NCBI RefSeq assembly: GCF_030651915.1
Contig: NZ_JAUSBV010000008.1
Span: 248,001 to 312,000, forward strand
DNA length: 64,000 bases
Direction: 5' to 3'
DNA from: Parvibaculum sp.
GTDB taxonomy: Bacteria > Pseudomonadota > Alphaproteobacteria > Parvibaculales > Parvibaculaceae
In this document: positions 44,854 to 54,221 of the stretch, one piece after another
Layout: every line of letters begins with the position of its first letter
Position numbering within the stretch: the first letter of the stretch is position 1
Position numbers and translations under genes: made by a program
Notes under the pieces: generated by a model
What the model was told of the DNA's origin: nothing
What the model saw: the letters and a program-made list of their open reading frames with translations, nothing else
Databases searched by the model: none

Positions 44854-46608
44854 TCAAACCAGCATTTTGCCCTCTTCGGAGACGGTGGCGCCCTCGGCAT
44901 CGTCGCCCAGGATCATCTCGTTATGCGCCGCCCCCGAGGGGATCATCGGATAGCAATTCTCGAACTTGTCGACCACGCAGTCGAGGATGACCGGACCCGG
45001 CACCTCGATCATCCGCTTGATCGCGTCGTCAAGCTCGGAAGGCTTCGAGGCGCGGATGCCGGTCGCGCCATAGGCTTCGGCCAGCTTGACGAAATCGGGC
45101 AGCGAATCCGAATAGGAATGCGAATAGCGGCCCTCATGCAGCAGCTCCTGCCACTGCCGGACCATGCCCATATATTCGTTGTTGATGATGAAAATCTTGA
45201 CCGGCAGCATGAACTGAACGGCGGTCGAGAGTTCCTGAATGCACATCTGGATCGAGGCTTCGCCGGCGATGTCGATGACCAGCGCGTCCGGGTGCGCGAT
45301 CTGCACGCCGATGGCGGCCGGAAAGCCATAGCCCATCGTGCCGAGACCGCCCGACGTCATCCAGCGATTGGGCTGCTCGAACGGGAAGTGCTGCGCCGCC
45401 CACATCTGATGCTGGCCGACTTCGGTGGTGATGTAGGTCTCGCGATGCTTCGACAGCTCGTAGAGACGCTGGATCGCCTGTTGCGGCTTGATGATGTCGT
45501 CATTGGTCTTGAAGCTGAGCGACTTGCGCGCCCGCCACGCTTCGATCTGCTTCCACCAGGCCGACAGCGCGTCCTTGTCGGGACGGCGTGCCTTCGACTT
45601 CCAGATGCGCAGCATGTCTTCGAGCACATGGGCGCAATCGCCGATGATGCCGATATCGACACGAACGTTCTTGTTGATCGACGAGGCGTCGATATCGACA
45701 TGGATCTTTTTCGAATGCGGCGCGAAGGCGTCGAGACGGCCCGTGACGCGGTCGTCGAAGCGCGCGCCGATATTGATCAGCACGTCGCAATCATGCATCG
45801 CATTGTTGGCCTCGAAGGTGCCATGCATGCCGAGCATGCCGAGCCACTGCTTGTCCGACGCCGGATAGGCGCCGAGCCCCATCAGGGTGGAGGTGATCGG
45901 ATAGCCGGTCAGGCGCACGAATTCGCGCAGCAGCTGGCTGGCAACCGTGCCGGAATTGATGATGCCGCCGCCGGTGTAGAAAACCGGCTTCTTGGCATTG
46001 GCGATCAGGTCGACCGCCTGCTTGATCTTCTCGATGTCGCCCTTGACCTTCGGCCGGTAGGTGCGGTGAACGACATTCTGCGGGCCGGTATATTCGCCCT
46101 TCTGGAACTGGACGTCCTTCGGGATGTCGATGACGACCGGGCCCGGACGGCCGTGGGTCGCGACATAGAAAGCCTCGTGCATGACGCGCGTCAGCTCCTG
46201 CGGCGACTTCACCAGCCAGTTGTGCTTGGTGCAATGACGCGTGATGCCGACCGTGTCGCATTCCTGGAAGGCGTCGGAGCCGATCAGATGCGTGGCGACC
46301 TGCCCGGTGAGACAGACGATCGGGATCGAATCCATCAAGGCATCGGTGAGGCCGGTGACCGCATTGGTGGCGCCGGGGCCGGAGGTGACAAGGACGACGC
46401 CGGGCTTGCCGGTCGAGCGCGCATAGCCTTCGGCCGCATGCACTGCGCCCTGCTCGTGACGAACGAGGATGTGGCGGATCTTGTTCTGCTGGAACAGCGC
46501 ATCGTAGATCGGCAGCACGGCGCCGCCGGGATAGCCGAAAATCGTGTCCACGCCCTGATCGACCAGCGCCTTGATGACGATTTCCGCGCCTGTCAGTTCC
46601 TGAGCCAT
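44854..46608 (-). CDS. ilvB: Acetolactate synthase large (catalytic) subunit
   Basis: 584 aa ThDP enzyme. Catalytic-Glu region FGYPGGAVLPIYD, FAD/substrate region VTSGPGATNAVTGL, and the ThDP motif GEASIQMCIQEL...INNEYMGMVRQWQ. GEAS replaces the usual GDGS, which I recall as common in alphaproteobacteria. Makes acetolactate from two pyruvates as the first shared step of branched-chain amino-acid synthesis. ATG 46608 (MAQELTGAEIVIKAL) is the family start. Upstream 122 nt carry a small hairpin but no convincing attenuator. Confidence 0.97.
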   Translation of the reverse strand: MAQELTGAEIVIKALVDQGVDTIFGYPGGAVLPIYDALFQQNKIRHILVRHEQGAVHAAEGYARSTGKPGVVLVTSGPGATNAVTGLTDALMDSIPIVCLTGQVATHLIGSDAFQECDTVGITRHCTKHNWLVKSPQELTRVMHEAFYVATHGRPGPVVIDIPKDVQFQKGEYTGPQNVVHRTYRPKVKGDIEKIKQAVDLIANAKKPVFYTGGGIINSGTVASQLLREFVRLTGYPITSTLMGLGAYPASDKQWLGMLGMHGTFEANNAMHDCDVLINIGARFDDRVTGRLDAFAPHSKKIHVDIDASSINKNVRVDIGIIGDCAHVLEDMLRIWKSKARRPDKDALSAWWKQIEAWRARKSLSFKTNDDIIKPQQAIQRLYELSKHRETYITTEVGQHQMWAAQHFPFEQPNRWMTSGGLGTMGYGFPAAIGVQIAHPDALVIDIAGEASIQMCIQELSTAVQFMLPVKIFIINNEYMGMVRQWQELLHEGRYSHSYSDSLPDFVKLAEAYGATGIRASKPSELDDAIKRMIEVPGPVILDCVVDKFENCYPMIPSGAAHNEMILGDDAEGATVSEEGKMLV

Positions 46609-46625
46609 CGGTCCGGTCCTTGCGA

Positions 46626-46642
46626 GGCCCCGGGAAGGGGCC
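46626..46642 (-). promoter_or_regulatory. Hairpin in the ilvB leader
   Basis: GGCCCC-5 nt-GGGGCC, 18 nt before the ilvB start, no T-tract. It could affect initiation; a leader peptide with branched-chain codons is not evident. Confidence 0.3.
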
Positions 46643-46730
46643 AGAAACAACAAAGCGGCACGCGCAATGCCCGGAATCCGGACGTTTTCAAGCGCATCGC
46701 CGCCGAAAGCGCGGGCAACCTAACCGCGCC

Positions 46731-47675
46731 TCAGGACCGGGTCAACCCCAAATCGTCAATAAATGAAAAGATTTCTGCATTAATACTTTCCGAATCTTGC
46801 GTATGGAAGGCCATCCACGCAATCATTTGAGTCCGGAACCAGGTTTCCTGCCGTTTGGCATAGGCCCGCGTTTCGGCCTGTCCGGCCGTAATGGCCTCTT
46901 CGAGCAGCAGGGCGCCGACGAGATGGCCCATCAGCGGGCGCAGGCCGAGCGCCTTCATGGCCGGCAGCGCAGGGTCGAGCGCGAGGGCGGCCATGGCGGC
47001 CGCCTCCTCAAGCGCGCCCTCTTCGACCATGCGCGCAAAGCGAGCGTCGCAGCGCGCCCTGAGCCAGTCGCGATCGGGCATCAGCACGATTTTGGCGAAA
47101 CGCCCCGTCACCAGCGGCACCGGCGGCACTTGCTGCCATTCGCTCAAGGGCCGGCCGGTGGCGCGCGCCACTTCGACACCGCGGGCAATGCGCTGGCGAT
47201 CTGACGGGCGGATGGTGGCGGCCAGTGCCGGATCGGCTTCGGCCAGCAGCGCATGTGCACCCTCGCCCGCTGCCGCGACCTCGGCGCGCACCTCGCGGCG
47301 CAGATCGGGCGGGATCGCCGGGATCGGCGCCAGACCTTCGACAAGCGCCCGGAAATAGAGGCCGGTGCCGCCGACGACGATGGGCACCCGGCCCCGCCTC
47401 GCAATCTCGCCCATGACGCGGGCGGCCTCGACCGCCCAGCGCCCGGCCGAGAGCGGCGCGTCTGCCGCCGTGACGCCGTAAAGATGATGTGGCACAAGCG
47501 CTTCTTCGGCTTCGGAGGGCCGCGCCGTCAGCACCCGCATTTCGCGATAAAGCTGCATCGAATCGGCATTGACGATCTCACCGCCGAGCCTTTCGGCCAG
47601 CGCCAGCGCCAGCGCGGACTTGCCGCTGGCGGTCGGCCCTGCAATAAGAACGGCGCGATCGACTTCGAGACTCAA
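46731..47675 (-). CDS. miaA: tRNA dimethylallyltransferase
   Basis: 314 aa. P-loop VLIAGPTASGKSALALAL near residue 8, NADSMQLYREMRVLTARPS, VGGTGLYFRALVEGL and RQRIARGVEVA. MiaA isopentenylates A37 of tRNAs that read UNN codons. The frame is open from 47759, but that would overlap divergent serB. TTG 47675 follows AAGGAA and leaves 27 nt between the two genes. C-terminal Arg/Lys-rich part RQETWFRTQMIAW is normal. Confidence 0.93.
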   Translation of the reverse strand: MSLEVDRAVLIAGPTASGKSALALALAERLGGEIVNADSMQLYREMRVLTARPSEAEEALVPHHLYGVTAADAPLSAGRWAVEAARVMGEIARRGRVPIVVGGTGLYFRALVEGLAPIPAIPPDLRREVRAEVAAAGEGAHALLAEADPALAATIRPSDRQRIARGVEVARATGRPLSEWQQVPPVPLVTGRFAKIVLMPDRDWLRARCDARFARMVEEGALEEAAAMAALALDPALPAMKALGLRPLMGHLVGALLLEEAITAGQAETRAYAKRQETWFRTQMIAWMAFHTQDSESINAEIFSFIDDLGLTRS

Positions 47676-47702
47676 GAGACGGGTTCCTTTCCGGTTTTCG
47701 CG

Positions 47703-48590
47703 ATGAAATACGTCCTGACGCTGATAGGCAACACGGCAACGCCGCTTTCGCAAGCGCATGTCGACGCGGCGCGCGGCCTGCTACCGGCGCCGGCGCTCGC
47801 CGACTGGCTTGCGGAAGGTGTCGCCTGCGACATCGCTTTCGAAACGCCGAATCCAAGGCCGGCCGAACTGGCGGCGCGCGCGGCGCTGAAGGACGTGAAG
47901 ATCGACCTCGCCGTGCAGCCCGTCGGCAGCCGCCGCAAGAAGCTGCTAGTCGCCGACATGGATTCGACCATCATCCAGCAGGAATGCATCGACGAGCTGG
48001 CCGCCGAACTCGGGATCAAACCGCAGATCGCCGCCATCACCGAACGCGCCATGAAGGGCGAGATCGAATTCGAGCCGGCGCTGCGCGAGCGCGTGGCGCT
48101 GTTGAAGGGCCTCGACGTTGCGGCGCTCGACAGGGTCTATCGCAGCCGCATCGTCGAAACGCCGGGCGGCCGCGCGCTGACAGCAACCATGCGCGCCCAT
48201 GGCGCGGCCTGCGCGCTGGTCTCGGGCGGCTTCAGCTTTTTTACCGGGCGTGTTGCCGCCGCCGTCGGTTTCGACGTCAATCAAGCAAACGAACTGCTGT
48301 TTGAAAACGGCAAGCTGACCGGCGCCGTGCAGGAACCGATCCTCGGCCGCCAGGCCAAGATCGAGGCGCTGGTGAAACTGCGCGGCGAGATGAACCTCGG
48401 CCATCACGAAACGATGGCGGTGGGCGACGGCGCCAACGATCTCGGCATGATCGGCGAAGCGGGCCTCGGCGTTGCTTTTCACGCCAAGCCCGTGGTCGCC
48501 GAAGCGGCCGATGCGCGCATCGATCATGGCGACCTGACGGCGCTGCTCTATCTGCAGGGCTACCGGAAAGACGAAATCAGGCTGGGCTGA
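47703..48590 (+). CDS. serB: Phosphoserine phosphatase
   Basis: 295 aa. After an N-terminal ACT-like segment comes the HAD domain: motif I VADMDSTIIQQE (around 85), motif II VSGGFSFF, and motif III/IV KIEAL...VGDGANDLGMI. Dephosphorylates phosphoserine as the last step of serine synthesis. The track's long frame starts on the other strand's miaA; ATG 47703 starts the conserved KYVLTLIGN. Ends 4 nt from the convergent protease gene. Confidence 0.96.
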   Translation: MKYVLTLIGNTATPLSQAHVDAARGLLPAPALADWLAEGVACDIAFETPNPRPAELAARAALKDVKIDLAVQPVGSRRKKLLVADMDSTIIQQECIDELAAELGIKPQIAAITERAMKGEIEFEPALRERVALLKGLDVAALDRVYRSRIVETPGGRALTATMRAHGAACALVSGGFSFFTGRVAAAVGFDVNQANELLFENGKLTGAVQEPILGRQAKIEALVKLRGEMNLGHHETMAVGDGANDLGMIGEAGLGVAFHAKPVVAEAADARIDHGDLTALLYLQGYRKDEIRLG

Positions 48591-48594
48591 CGCA

Positions 48595-50049
48595 CTATTG
48601 CCCACCGAGCCGGAGCGCGACGAAGCGCATATCGCCGCCGCTCGACAGACGCAACAGCACCGTGTTGCGCCCCGCCTTCTCCTCGGACGCGACGATCCGC
48701 TCGACATCGGCGGGCGTGGCCACGTCGCGCTGCGCGACCTGCAGGATGACATCGCCCGGACGGACGCCTTTTTCGGCCGCCGCGCTCGCCGGATCGACAT
48801 CGCTGACGAGAACGCCCTGGGTCTGTGCATCCACATTGAAGCCTTGCCGCGTCTCGGCGGTCAGCGCCGTCAGACTGAGCCCCAGCACGACCGTCCGGGC
48901 GGGTCCGGGCGCCGTTTCGGCCGGCACGGCGGCGGGCGTCTCCTCGGATTCGTCGAGCCGCGCAACCTGGACCTTCACGCCGAGCGTGCGGCCGCCGCGA
49001 AAGATTTCGACATCGACCGTCTTGCCGACATCGGTTTCGGCAACGACGCGCGGCAGATCGCGCATGGCACCGATGTTGCGGCCATCGAAACTCAGCACGA
49101 CATCGCCAGGCTCGATGCCCGCCATGGCGGCCGGGCCGTCTTCATTGATGCCGGCGATCAGCGCGCCGCGCGCCGGCGTGAGGCCGAGGCTGTCGGCGAT
49201 CTCGGGCGTCACCGTCTGGATGCGCACGCCGATCCAGCCGCGCCGCGTTTCGCCATGTTCGAGGATCTGCTCGACGACCGGCCGCACCGTCGATGTCGGC
49301 ACGGCAAAGCCGATGCCGACCGAGGCGCCGGACGGCGAAATGATCGCCGAATTGACGCCGACCACGCGGCCCTCCATGTCGAACAGCGGCCCGCCGGAAT
49401 TGCCCCGGTTGATCGAGGCGTCGGTCTGGATGAAATCGTCGTAATTGCCGGCGTGAATGTCGCGGTTGAGCGCCGAGATGATGCCGGCCGTGACCGTGCC
49501 GCCAAGGCCGAAGGGATTGCCGATCGCAATCACCCAGTCGCCGACCCGGGCCTTGCTGCTGTCGCCGAGTTCGACGAAGGGCAGCGGCGTCTTGCTTTCG
49601 ACCTTGAGCACGGCGATATCGGTTTTCGGATCGCGCCCCGTCAGCACCGCCGGCAGGGTGGTGCCGTCCATGAAGATGACCTCGATCCGGTCGGCGCCGT
49701 CGATCACGTGATTGTTGGTGACGATGACACCCGAGGGGTCGATCACGAAACCCGAACCGAGCGACTGCACGCGCTGCGGCCGCTGGCCTTGCTGCTCCAT
49801 GAACTCCTTGAAGAAATCGTTGAGCGGCGAGCCCTCCGGCACACCGGGAATGGACTGCGGGCCGGTGCCGAGAAGCTGCGATGTCGAGATGTTGACGACG
49901 GCCGGCGACAGGCGTTCGGCAAGATTGGCGAAGCTGTCGGGCGCCGCTTGCGCCTGCGCCGCCGAAGCCAGCAGCGGCACCATCAGCAACGCCACCGCCA
50001 CGCCGCGCATGAAGTCGCGCCGCGCCCGTCCTGTACCGGTCCCTGCCAT
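48595..50049 (-). CDS. degP: Periplasmic serine protease, Do/DegP family
   Basis: 484 aa. Signal peptide (VAVALLMVPLLASAAQAQA), trypsin-like domain with His in VTNNHVID, Asp in KTDIAVLK and Ser in INRGNSGGPLF, then two PDZ domains (GWIGVRIQTV... and GVLVSDVDPAS...). DegP degrades or refolds damaged envelope proteins. The start is the ATG of MAGTGTGRARRD, with a twin-arginine-like short basic patch before the hydrophobic core. It is downstream of hflK-hflC-DUF2065, so the whole set looks like an envelope protein quality-control unit. Confidence 0.95.
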   Translation of the reverse strand: MAGTGTGRARRDFMRGVAVALLMVPLLASAAQAQAAPDSFANLAERLSPAVVNISTSQLLGTGPQSIPGVPEGSPLNDFFKEFMEQQGQRPQRVQSLGSGFVIDPSGVIVTNNHVIDGADRIEVIFMDGTTLPAVLTGRDPKTDIAVLKVESKTPLPFVELGDSSKARVGDWVIAIGNPFGLGGTVTAGIISALNRDIHAGNYDDFIQTDASINRGNSGGPLFDMEGRVVGVNSAIISPSGASVGIGFAVPTSTVRPVVEQILEHGETRRGWIGVRIQTVTPEIADSLGLTPARGALIAGINEDGPAAMAGIEPGDVVLSFDGRNIGAMRDLPRVVAETDVGKTVDVEIFRGGRTLGVKVQVARLDESEETPAAVPAETAPGPARTVVLGLSLTALTAETRQGFNVDAQTQGVLVSDVDPASAAAEKGVRPGDVILQVAQRDVATPADVERIVASEEKAGRNTVLLRLSSGGDMRFVALRLGGQ

Positions 50050-50140
50050 CGAAACGCCACTCCCCTCGGCCGATCCGCCGCCCCGTCCGGGGCAGCGCCG
50101 CCTTCATTGTGAGACGGATTATGGACGAATTGAGGCGTCC

Positions 50141-50332
50141 TCAGCCGCGCACCAGCCAGACGATGAAAACACCGGCGGCAAGCGCCACAAGCCCGGCCAT
50201 CCGCAGCGCCTGTTCCGGCTGCACGGAAAGCGCCGCCAGCGCCCGCCGCATCGGCTCCGGAAAGGCTGCATAGGCCAGCCCCTCAAGCGCAATCGCCAGA
50301 CCGAGCGCCGTGACGAGATCGGTCCAGTCCAC
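50141..50332 (-). CDS. DUF2065 small membrane protein
   Basis: 63 aa, two hydrophobic segments (LVTALGLAIALEGLAYAAF and ALRMAGLVALAAGVFIVWLV) separated by PEPMRRALAALSVQP, typical of DUF2065. It starts four bases after hflC and is followed by the DegP gene after about 90 nt. DUF2065 genes commonly sit between hflC and degP in proteobacteria (from memory); function unknown. Confidence 0.9.
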   Translation of the reverse strand: MDWTDLVTALGLAIALEGLAYAAFPEPMRRALAALSVQPEQALRMAGLVALAAGVFIVWLVRG

Positions 50333-50335
50333 GGG

Positions 50336-51214
50336 TCAGCGCCGGACGCGCCCGGCCTCGGCGCCGAAATAGCGGAAGAACTCGCCATCCGGCGTCACGA
50401 TCATCGTCGTGTTGTCGCCTTTCAGGCCCTCGCGATAGGCCTGCATCGAGCGGTAAAAGGCGAAGAACTCGGTATCGCGCGAATAGGCCTCGGCATAGAT
50501 GTTGTTGCGCATCGCATCGCCCTCGCCGCGGGCCAGCTGCCCATCGCGTTCGGCCTCGGCGATGATGACCGTCGATTCACGATCGGCACGGGCACGGATA
50601 CGCTGCGCCTCCTCGTTGCCTTGCGCACGGATTTCAGCCGCTTCGCGCTCGCGCTCGGTCTGCATACGCTGATAGATCGCCATGCTGTTCTGTTCCGGCA
50701 GGTCGGCGCGGCGGATACGGACATCCACCACCTCGATGCCGAATTGCTGGGTGGCGTTGTTGAACGCTGCCTGGATGTTCTTCATCAGACCGGCGCGATT
50801 GTCGCGCACCAGTTCTTCCAGCGTATGATCGCCGAGCACGTTCCTGAGCGACGAGATGAAGTTCGGCTGCAGCCGCTGGGTCGCGTTGCGCGGATCGCCG
50901 ACCGACTGATAGAAGCGCAACGAGTCGACGATGCGATAACGCGCAAAGGCATCGACCACCAGGCGCTTGCGGTCCTTGGCGATGATTTCCTCGGCCGGCG
51001 AGTCGAGATTGAGAATGCGCTTGTCGATATAGACGACATTCTGGATGACCGGCAGCTTCCAGTGCAGGCCCGGTTCCGTGATGACCTGACGCGGGTCGCC
51101 GAACTGCAGCACGATCGCCTGCTGCGTCATGCTGACCGTGAAGGCGGAAAGATAAAGCACGACCGCGATAATGAGCGCGGTGATGCCGACGCCTATGGCT
51201 ATCGACCTGTTCAT
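50336..51214 (-). CDS. hflC: HflC, prohibitin-like regulator of FtsH
   Basis: 292 aa. One N-terminal membrane anchor (IAIGVGITALIIAVVLYLSAF), then the SPFH/PHB domain (QQAIVLQFGDPRQVITEPGLHWKLP) and a charged coiled coil (REREAAEIRAQGNEEAQRIRARADRE). HflC pairs with HflK in the periplasmic complex that controls the FtsH protease. Its ATG overlaps hflK's stop (ATGA). Confidence 0.96.
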   Translation of the reverse strand: MNRSIAIGVGITALIIAVVLYLSAFTVSMTQQAIVLQFGDPRQVITEPGLHWKLPVIQNVVYIDKRILNLDSPAEEIIAKDRKRLVVDAFARYRIVDSLRFYQSVGDPRNATQRLQPNFISSLRNVLGDHTLEELVRDNRAGLMKNIQAAFNNATQQFGIEVVDVRIRRADLPEQNSMAIYQRMQTEREREAAEIRAQGNEEAQRIRARADRESTVIIAEAERDGQLARGEGDAMRNNIYAEAYSRDTEFFAFYRSMQAYREGLKGDNTTMIVTPDGEFFRYFGAEAGRVRR

Positions 51215-52380
51215 CGGCCACCTCCCGTCGTCGCGCCCGGGGCGGGCGCGGCTGCCGGTGCCCTCGGCTTCAGCTCATTGAGCGGAAGATAGGGCAACAC
51301 GCTTTGCGCGCCCTGCGCACCGTCCATAAGCACCTTGTTCATACCGCCAAGAACTTCCTGCATGGTTTCGAGATAGATGCGCCGCCGCGTCACATCCGTC
51401 GCCTTTTTGTATTCCTCGTAGATCGAGACGAAACGTCCCGCCTCGCCCTGCGCCTCGGCGACGATCTGTTCGCGATAGGCCTCGGCGGCCTGCGTGATCT
51501 GCGCCGCATCGCCGCGCGCACGCGGGATGACGGTGTTGGCATAGGTCTCGGCCTGGTTGCGCAACCGCTCCTGGTCGGCGCGCGCCGCTTGCACGTCGCG
51601 GAAGGCGTCGAGCACCTGTGCCGGCGGATCGACTTTCTGCAATCTCACTTCGGTGATTTCGATGCCCGCACCATAGCTGTCGAGCGTCGCCTGCAGTCCG
51701 GCGCGCACCTGATTCTGCACCTCGGCACGGCCGACGGTCTGCAGCACTTCGATCTGCGACTGGCCGACCGCCTCACGCATCATGCTTTCGGCGACGGCTT
51801 TCACCGCCCGGTCGGGATCTTCGACATTGAAAAGAAAGGAATGCGCGCTGTTGATACGCCACTGCACCGAGAAGCCGATATCGACGATGTTTTCGTCGCC
51901 GGTCAGCATCAGGCTTTCTTCCGGCACCGCGATCGCCGAACTGCCTGCCACGCGGATGCCGATGTCGACGGTCGTAATGTTGGTGACGGCCGGCGTGTAG
52001 ACCGTTTCGATCGGGAACGGAAATTTCATGTGGAGGCCGGGCTCGACCGTGCGCACCAGCTTGCCGAAACGCAGCACAATGCCCTGCTCATTGACATTGA
52101 CGCGGAAGAACGAGCTGTAGGCAATGAGACCGAGAATCACGAGGCCGATCAGGATAAACGGCCCTGAACCGCCGCCGGCACCAACGCGGGTCCCGCCACC
52201 ACCACCGCCGCCACCGGGAAACATCTGCCGGAACTTCTCTTGCGCGCGCCGGATCAGCTCATCAAGGTCGGGCGGTTGATTGCCGCCGCCGGAAGGCCCC
52301 TGCCCCCACGGACCCCGATTACCGCCACCGCCGCCCTGCCAGCCGCCACCGCCGCCACCGTTCTGATTGCTCCAGGGCAT
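51211..52380 (-). CDS. hflK: HflK, prohibitin-like regulator of FtsH
   Basis: 389 aa. A glycine/proline-rich cytosolic start (NQNGGGGGGWQGGGGGNRGPW), one membrane segment (GPFILIGLVILGLIAYSSFF), then the SPFH domain (NEQGIVLRFGKLVRTVEPGLHMKFPF) and coiled coil. The C-terminus is Pro/Ala-rich. Partner of HflC. Heads a minus-strand unit with hflC, DUF2065 and degP; a 183-nt gap separates it from divergent mrp. Confidence 0.96.
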   Translation of the reverse strand: MPWSNQNGGGGGGWQGGGGGNRGPWGQGPSGGGNQPPDLDELIRRAQEKFRQMFPGGGGGGGGTRVGAGGGSGPFILIGLVILGLIAYSSFFRVNVNEQGIVLRFGKLVRTVEPGLHMKFPFPIETVYTPAVTNITTVDIGIRVAGSSAIAVPEESLMLTGDENIVDIGFSVQWRINSAHSFLFNVEDPDRAVKAVAESMMREAVGQSQIEVLQTVGRAEVQNQVRAGLQATLDSYGAGIEITEVRLQKVDPPAQVLDAFRDVQAARADQERLRNQAETYANTVIPRARGDAAQITQAAEAYREQIVAEAQGEAGRFVSIYEEYKKATDVTRRRIYLETMQEVLGGMNKVLMDGAQGAQSVLPYLPLNELKPRAPAAAPAPGATTGGGR

Positions 52381-52563
52381 CCATATTCCTTCGATTGCTT
52401 CGTGAGAGACCGGTTGGAAACACCACTATCGGGGGTTATATGACAGACACCATGTCCGCGCAACGCGAACCGGACGCAGCGCAACCCGAAATGCGGGGAT
52501 CGCACGAATTCTCCGTCGCACGCGGCCATAACCGTCACATATGGGCAAACAGGCAAATTATCC

Positions 52564-53709
52564 ATGAGCAGCATAACCCGAGACGATGTTGCCGCCGCGT
52601 TGTCGGTCGTCATCGACGACGAGACGGGCAAGGATGTCGTCACCGCCGGCATATTGCAGGGACTGGTCGTGCGCGAGGGACATGTCGGCTTTTCGCTTGA
52701 GGTCGATCCTGCCAGGGGCGCGGCAAAGGAACCGCTGCGCCAGGCTTGCGAGGCCGCTGTGAAATGCCTGCCCGGCGTGCTGAGTGTAACGGCGGTTTTG
52801 ACGGCACATCGTGGCGGCGCGGCGGCGCAACGCCCCGCACATGGACATGCACATGACGATCGGCCAAAGCAGCCGCGCGCGGCGCAGCAGGGTCCGTTGC
52901 GCATTCCCGGCGTCACGGCGATCGTCGCCGTGGCGAGCGGCAAGGGCGGCGTCGGTAAATCGACGGTCGCAATCAATCTCGCGCTGGCCCTGTCGAAGCT
53001 CGGCCGCCGCGTCGGCCTGCTCGACGCCGATATCTACGGACCTTCCATCCCGCGCATGATGGGCATCAAGGGCAAGCCCGAGACCCGGGACGGCAAGAAG
53101 CTGCTGCCGATGGAGAACTACGGCATCAAGACAATGTCGATCGGCTATCTCGTCGACGAGGACACGCCGATGATCTGGCGCGGGCCAATGGTGCAATCGG
53201 CGCTGACGCAAATGATGATGGATGTCGAGTGGGGCGAACTCGATGTGCTGGTCGTCGACATGCCGCCAGGCACTGGCGACGCGCAACTCACCATGGCGCA
53301 ACGCGTGCCCCTGACAGGTGCCGTCGTCGTCTCAACGCCGCAGGAAATCGCGCTGATCGACGCCCGCAAGGGCTATGCGATGTTCGAGAAGACGCATGTG
53401 CCTGTTTTCGGCATCGTCGAGAACATGGCCTATTTCATCAGTCCGGGGTCGGGTGAGAAGTCCTACATCTTCGGCGAAGGCGGTGCGCGGCGTATGGCCG
53501 AGAAACTCGGCTGCGACTTCCTCGGTGAAGTGCCGCTCCACATGACGATCCGCGAGACATCCGATAGTGGCCGGCCCGTAGTCGCCACCGCACCGGACAG
53601 TCCGGAAGCAAAACCATTCCTCGACATCGCCGCGCGCGTCGCCGCCCATATCGACCGCGCCCTTGCCGACACGGCGCGCAAGGCGCCGGTCATTTCCATC
53701 GAGGACTGA
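52564..53709 (+). CDS. mrp: Mrp/ApbC-type Fe-S cluster carrier, without the CxxC
   Basis: 381 aa. N-terminal MIP18-like DUF59 part, a linker with several His (HGHAHDDRPKQP), then P-loop VASGKGGVGKST (around 122), DADIYGPSIPRM, and PPGTGDAQLT. The usual cluster-binding CPxC reads ISPGSGEKSYIF: both Cys are replaced. I recall alphaproteobacterial Mrp proteins often lacking it. It normally transfers Fe-S clusters. Divergent from hflK. Confidence 0.93.
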   Translation: MSSITRDDVAAALSVVIDDETGKDVVTAGILQGLVVREGHVGFSLEVDPARGAAKEPLRQACEAAVKCLPGVLSVTAVLTAHRGGAAAQRPAHGHAHDDRPKQPRAAQQGPLRIPGVTAIVAVASGKGGVGKSTVAINLALALSKLGRRVGLLDADIYGPSIPRMMGIKGKPETRDGKKLLPMENYGIKTMSIGYLVDEDTPMIWRGPMVQSALTQMMMDVEWGELDVLVVDMPPGTGDAQLTMAQRVPLTGAVVVSTPQEIALIDARKGYAMFEKTHVPVFGIVENMAYFISPGSGEKSYIFGEGGARRMAEKLGCDFLGEVPLHMTIRETSDSGRPVVATAPDSPEAKPFLDIAARVAAHIDRALADTARKAPVISIED

Positions 53710-53710
53710 A

Positions 53711-53743
53711 ACGAAAACGGCCGGCCCCTCGCGGAGCCGGCCA
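53711..53743 (-). terminator. Terminator between mrp and the secreted-protein gene
   Basis: Stem GGCCGGC/GCCGGCC; on the minus strand it is followed by GTTTTCGTTTC, so it serves best the minus-strand secreted-protein gene. Overlaps mrp's trailing region. Confidence 0.65.
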
Positions 53744-53766
53744 TTCCGATAGACCGCCTGAAGGTT

Positions 53767-54102
53767 TCAGCGGCCCGCGACCAGCGTCGCAGTTTCTTTC
53801 GAGCCATCGGGTGCCGTCAGCTCCCATGTCTCGCCGATGTCGCGCGATTGAGCCGCCACGCAATAGGGCTCGTCGCCACCGAGGAAGCAGGCCGTATCGC
53901 CGTCAATCTCATAGGTGCCTTCCGCGGTGCTGCCATCCGGCAGCTTCTGCGAATAGGCCCCGCCCGCGTCGATATAGACCGAGCGCTCGCCGGCGGCGCC
54001 AACCACGTTGACGGTGTTGCCATAGAAATTGGCGAACGGATCGGCGAGAGCCGCTCCGGTGAACGCAAACAACGCAACGAGTACACTCACAAATAGACGC
54101 AT
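53767..54102 (-). CDS. Small secreted protein of unknown function
   Basis: 111 aa. Signal peptide MRLFVSVLVALFAFTGAALA-DP with a type I site, mature part of about 90 residues containing DACFLGGDEPYCVAAQS-like Cys pair (TACFLGGDEPYC), which may form a disulfide. No known domain. ATG 54102 follows AGGGAGGAC; the track's 54204 is an extension. Divergent from nothing; the next gene lies upstream on the same strand. Confidence 0.78.
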   Translation of the reverse strand: MRLFVSVLVALFAFTGAALADPFANFYGNTVNVVGAAGERSVYIDAGGAYSQKLPDGSTAEGTYEIDGDTACFLGGDEPYCVAAQSRDIGETWELTAPDGSKETATLVAGR

Positions 54103-54221
54103 TCTGTCCTCCCTATCTTCAGATCGATCACCGTGTACCCCAAAGGCGGCGCATGTTTGCACGGCCTCTGGCATGCGGAAAGGTACATTCCGGAACCGGA
54201 ACATACTTTTCCATCATCCCG

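Noticed and set aside
46580-46697. Possible leader peptide ORF before ilvB (minus strand, ATG 46697)
   Set aside because: Few branched-chain codons, overlaps the ilvB start and has no terminator/antiterminator pair; attenuation not supported.
44716-46830. 704-aa plus-strand ORF
   Set aside because: Antisense of ilvB, rich in Arg/Asp/His, no recognisable domain.
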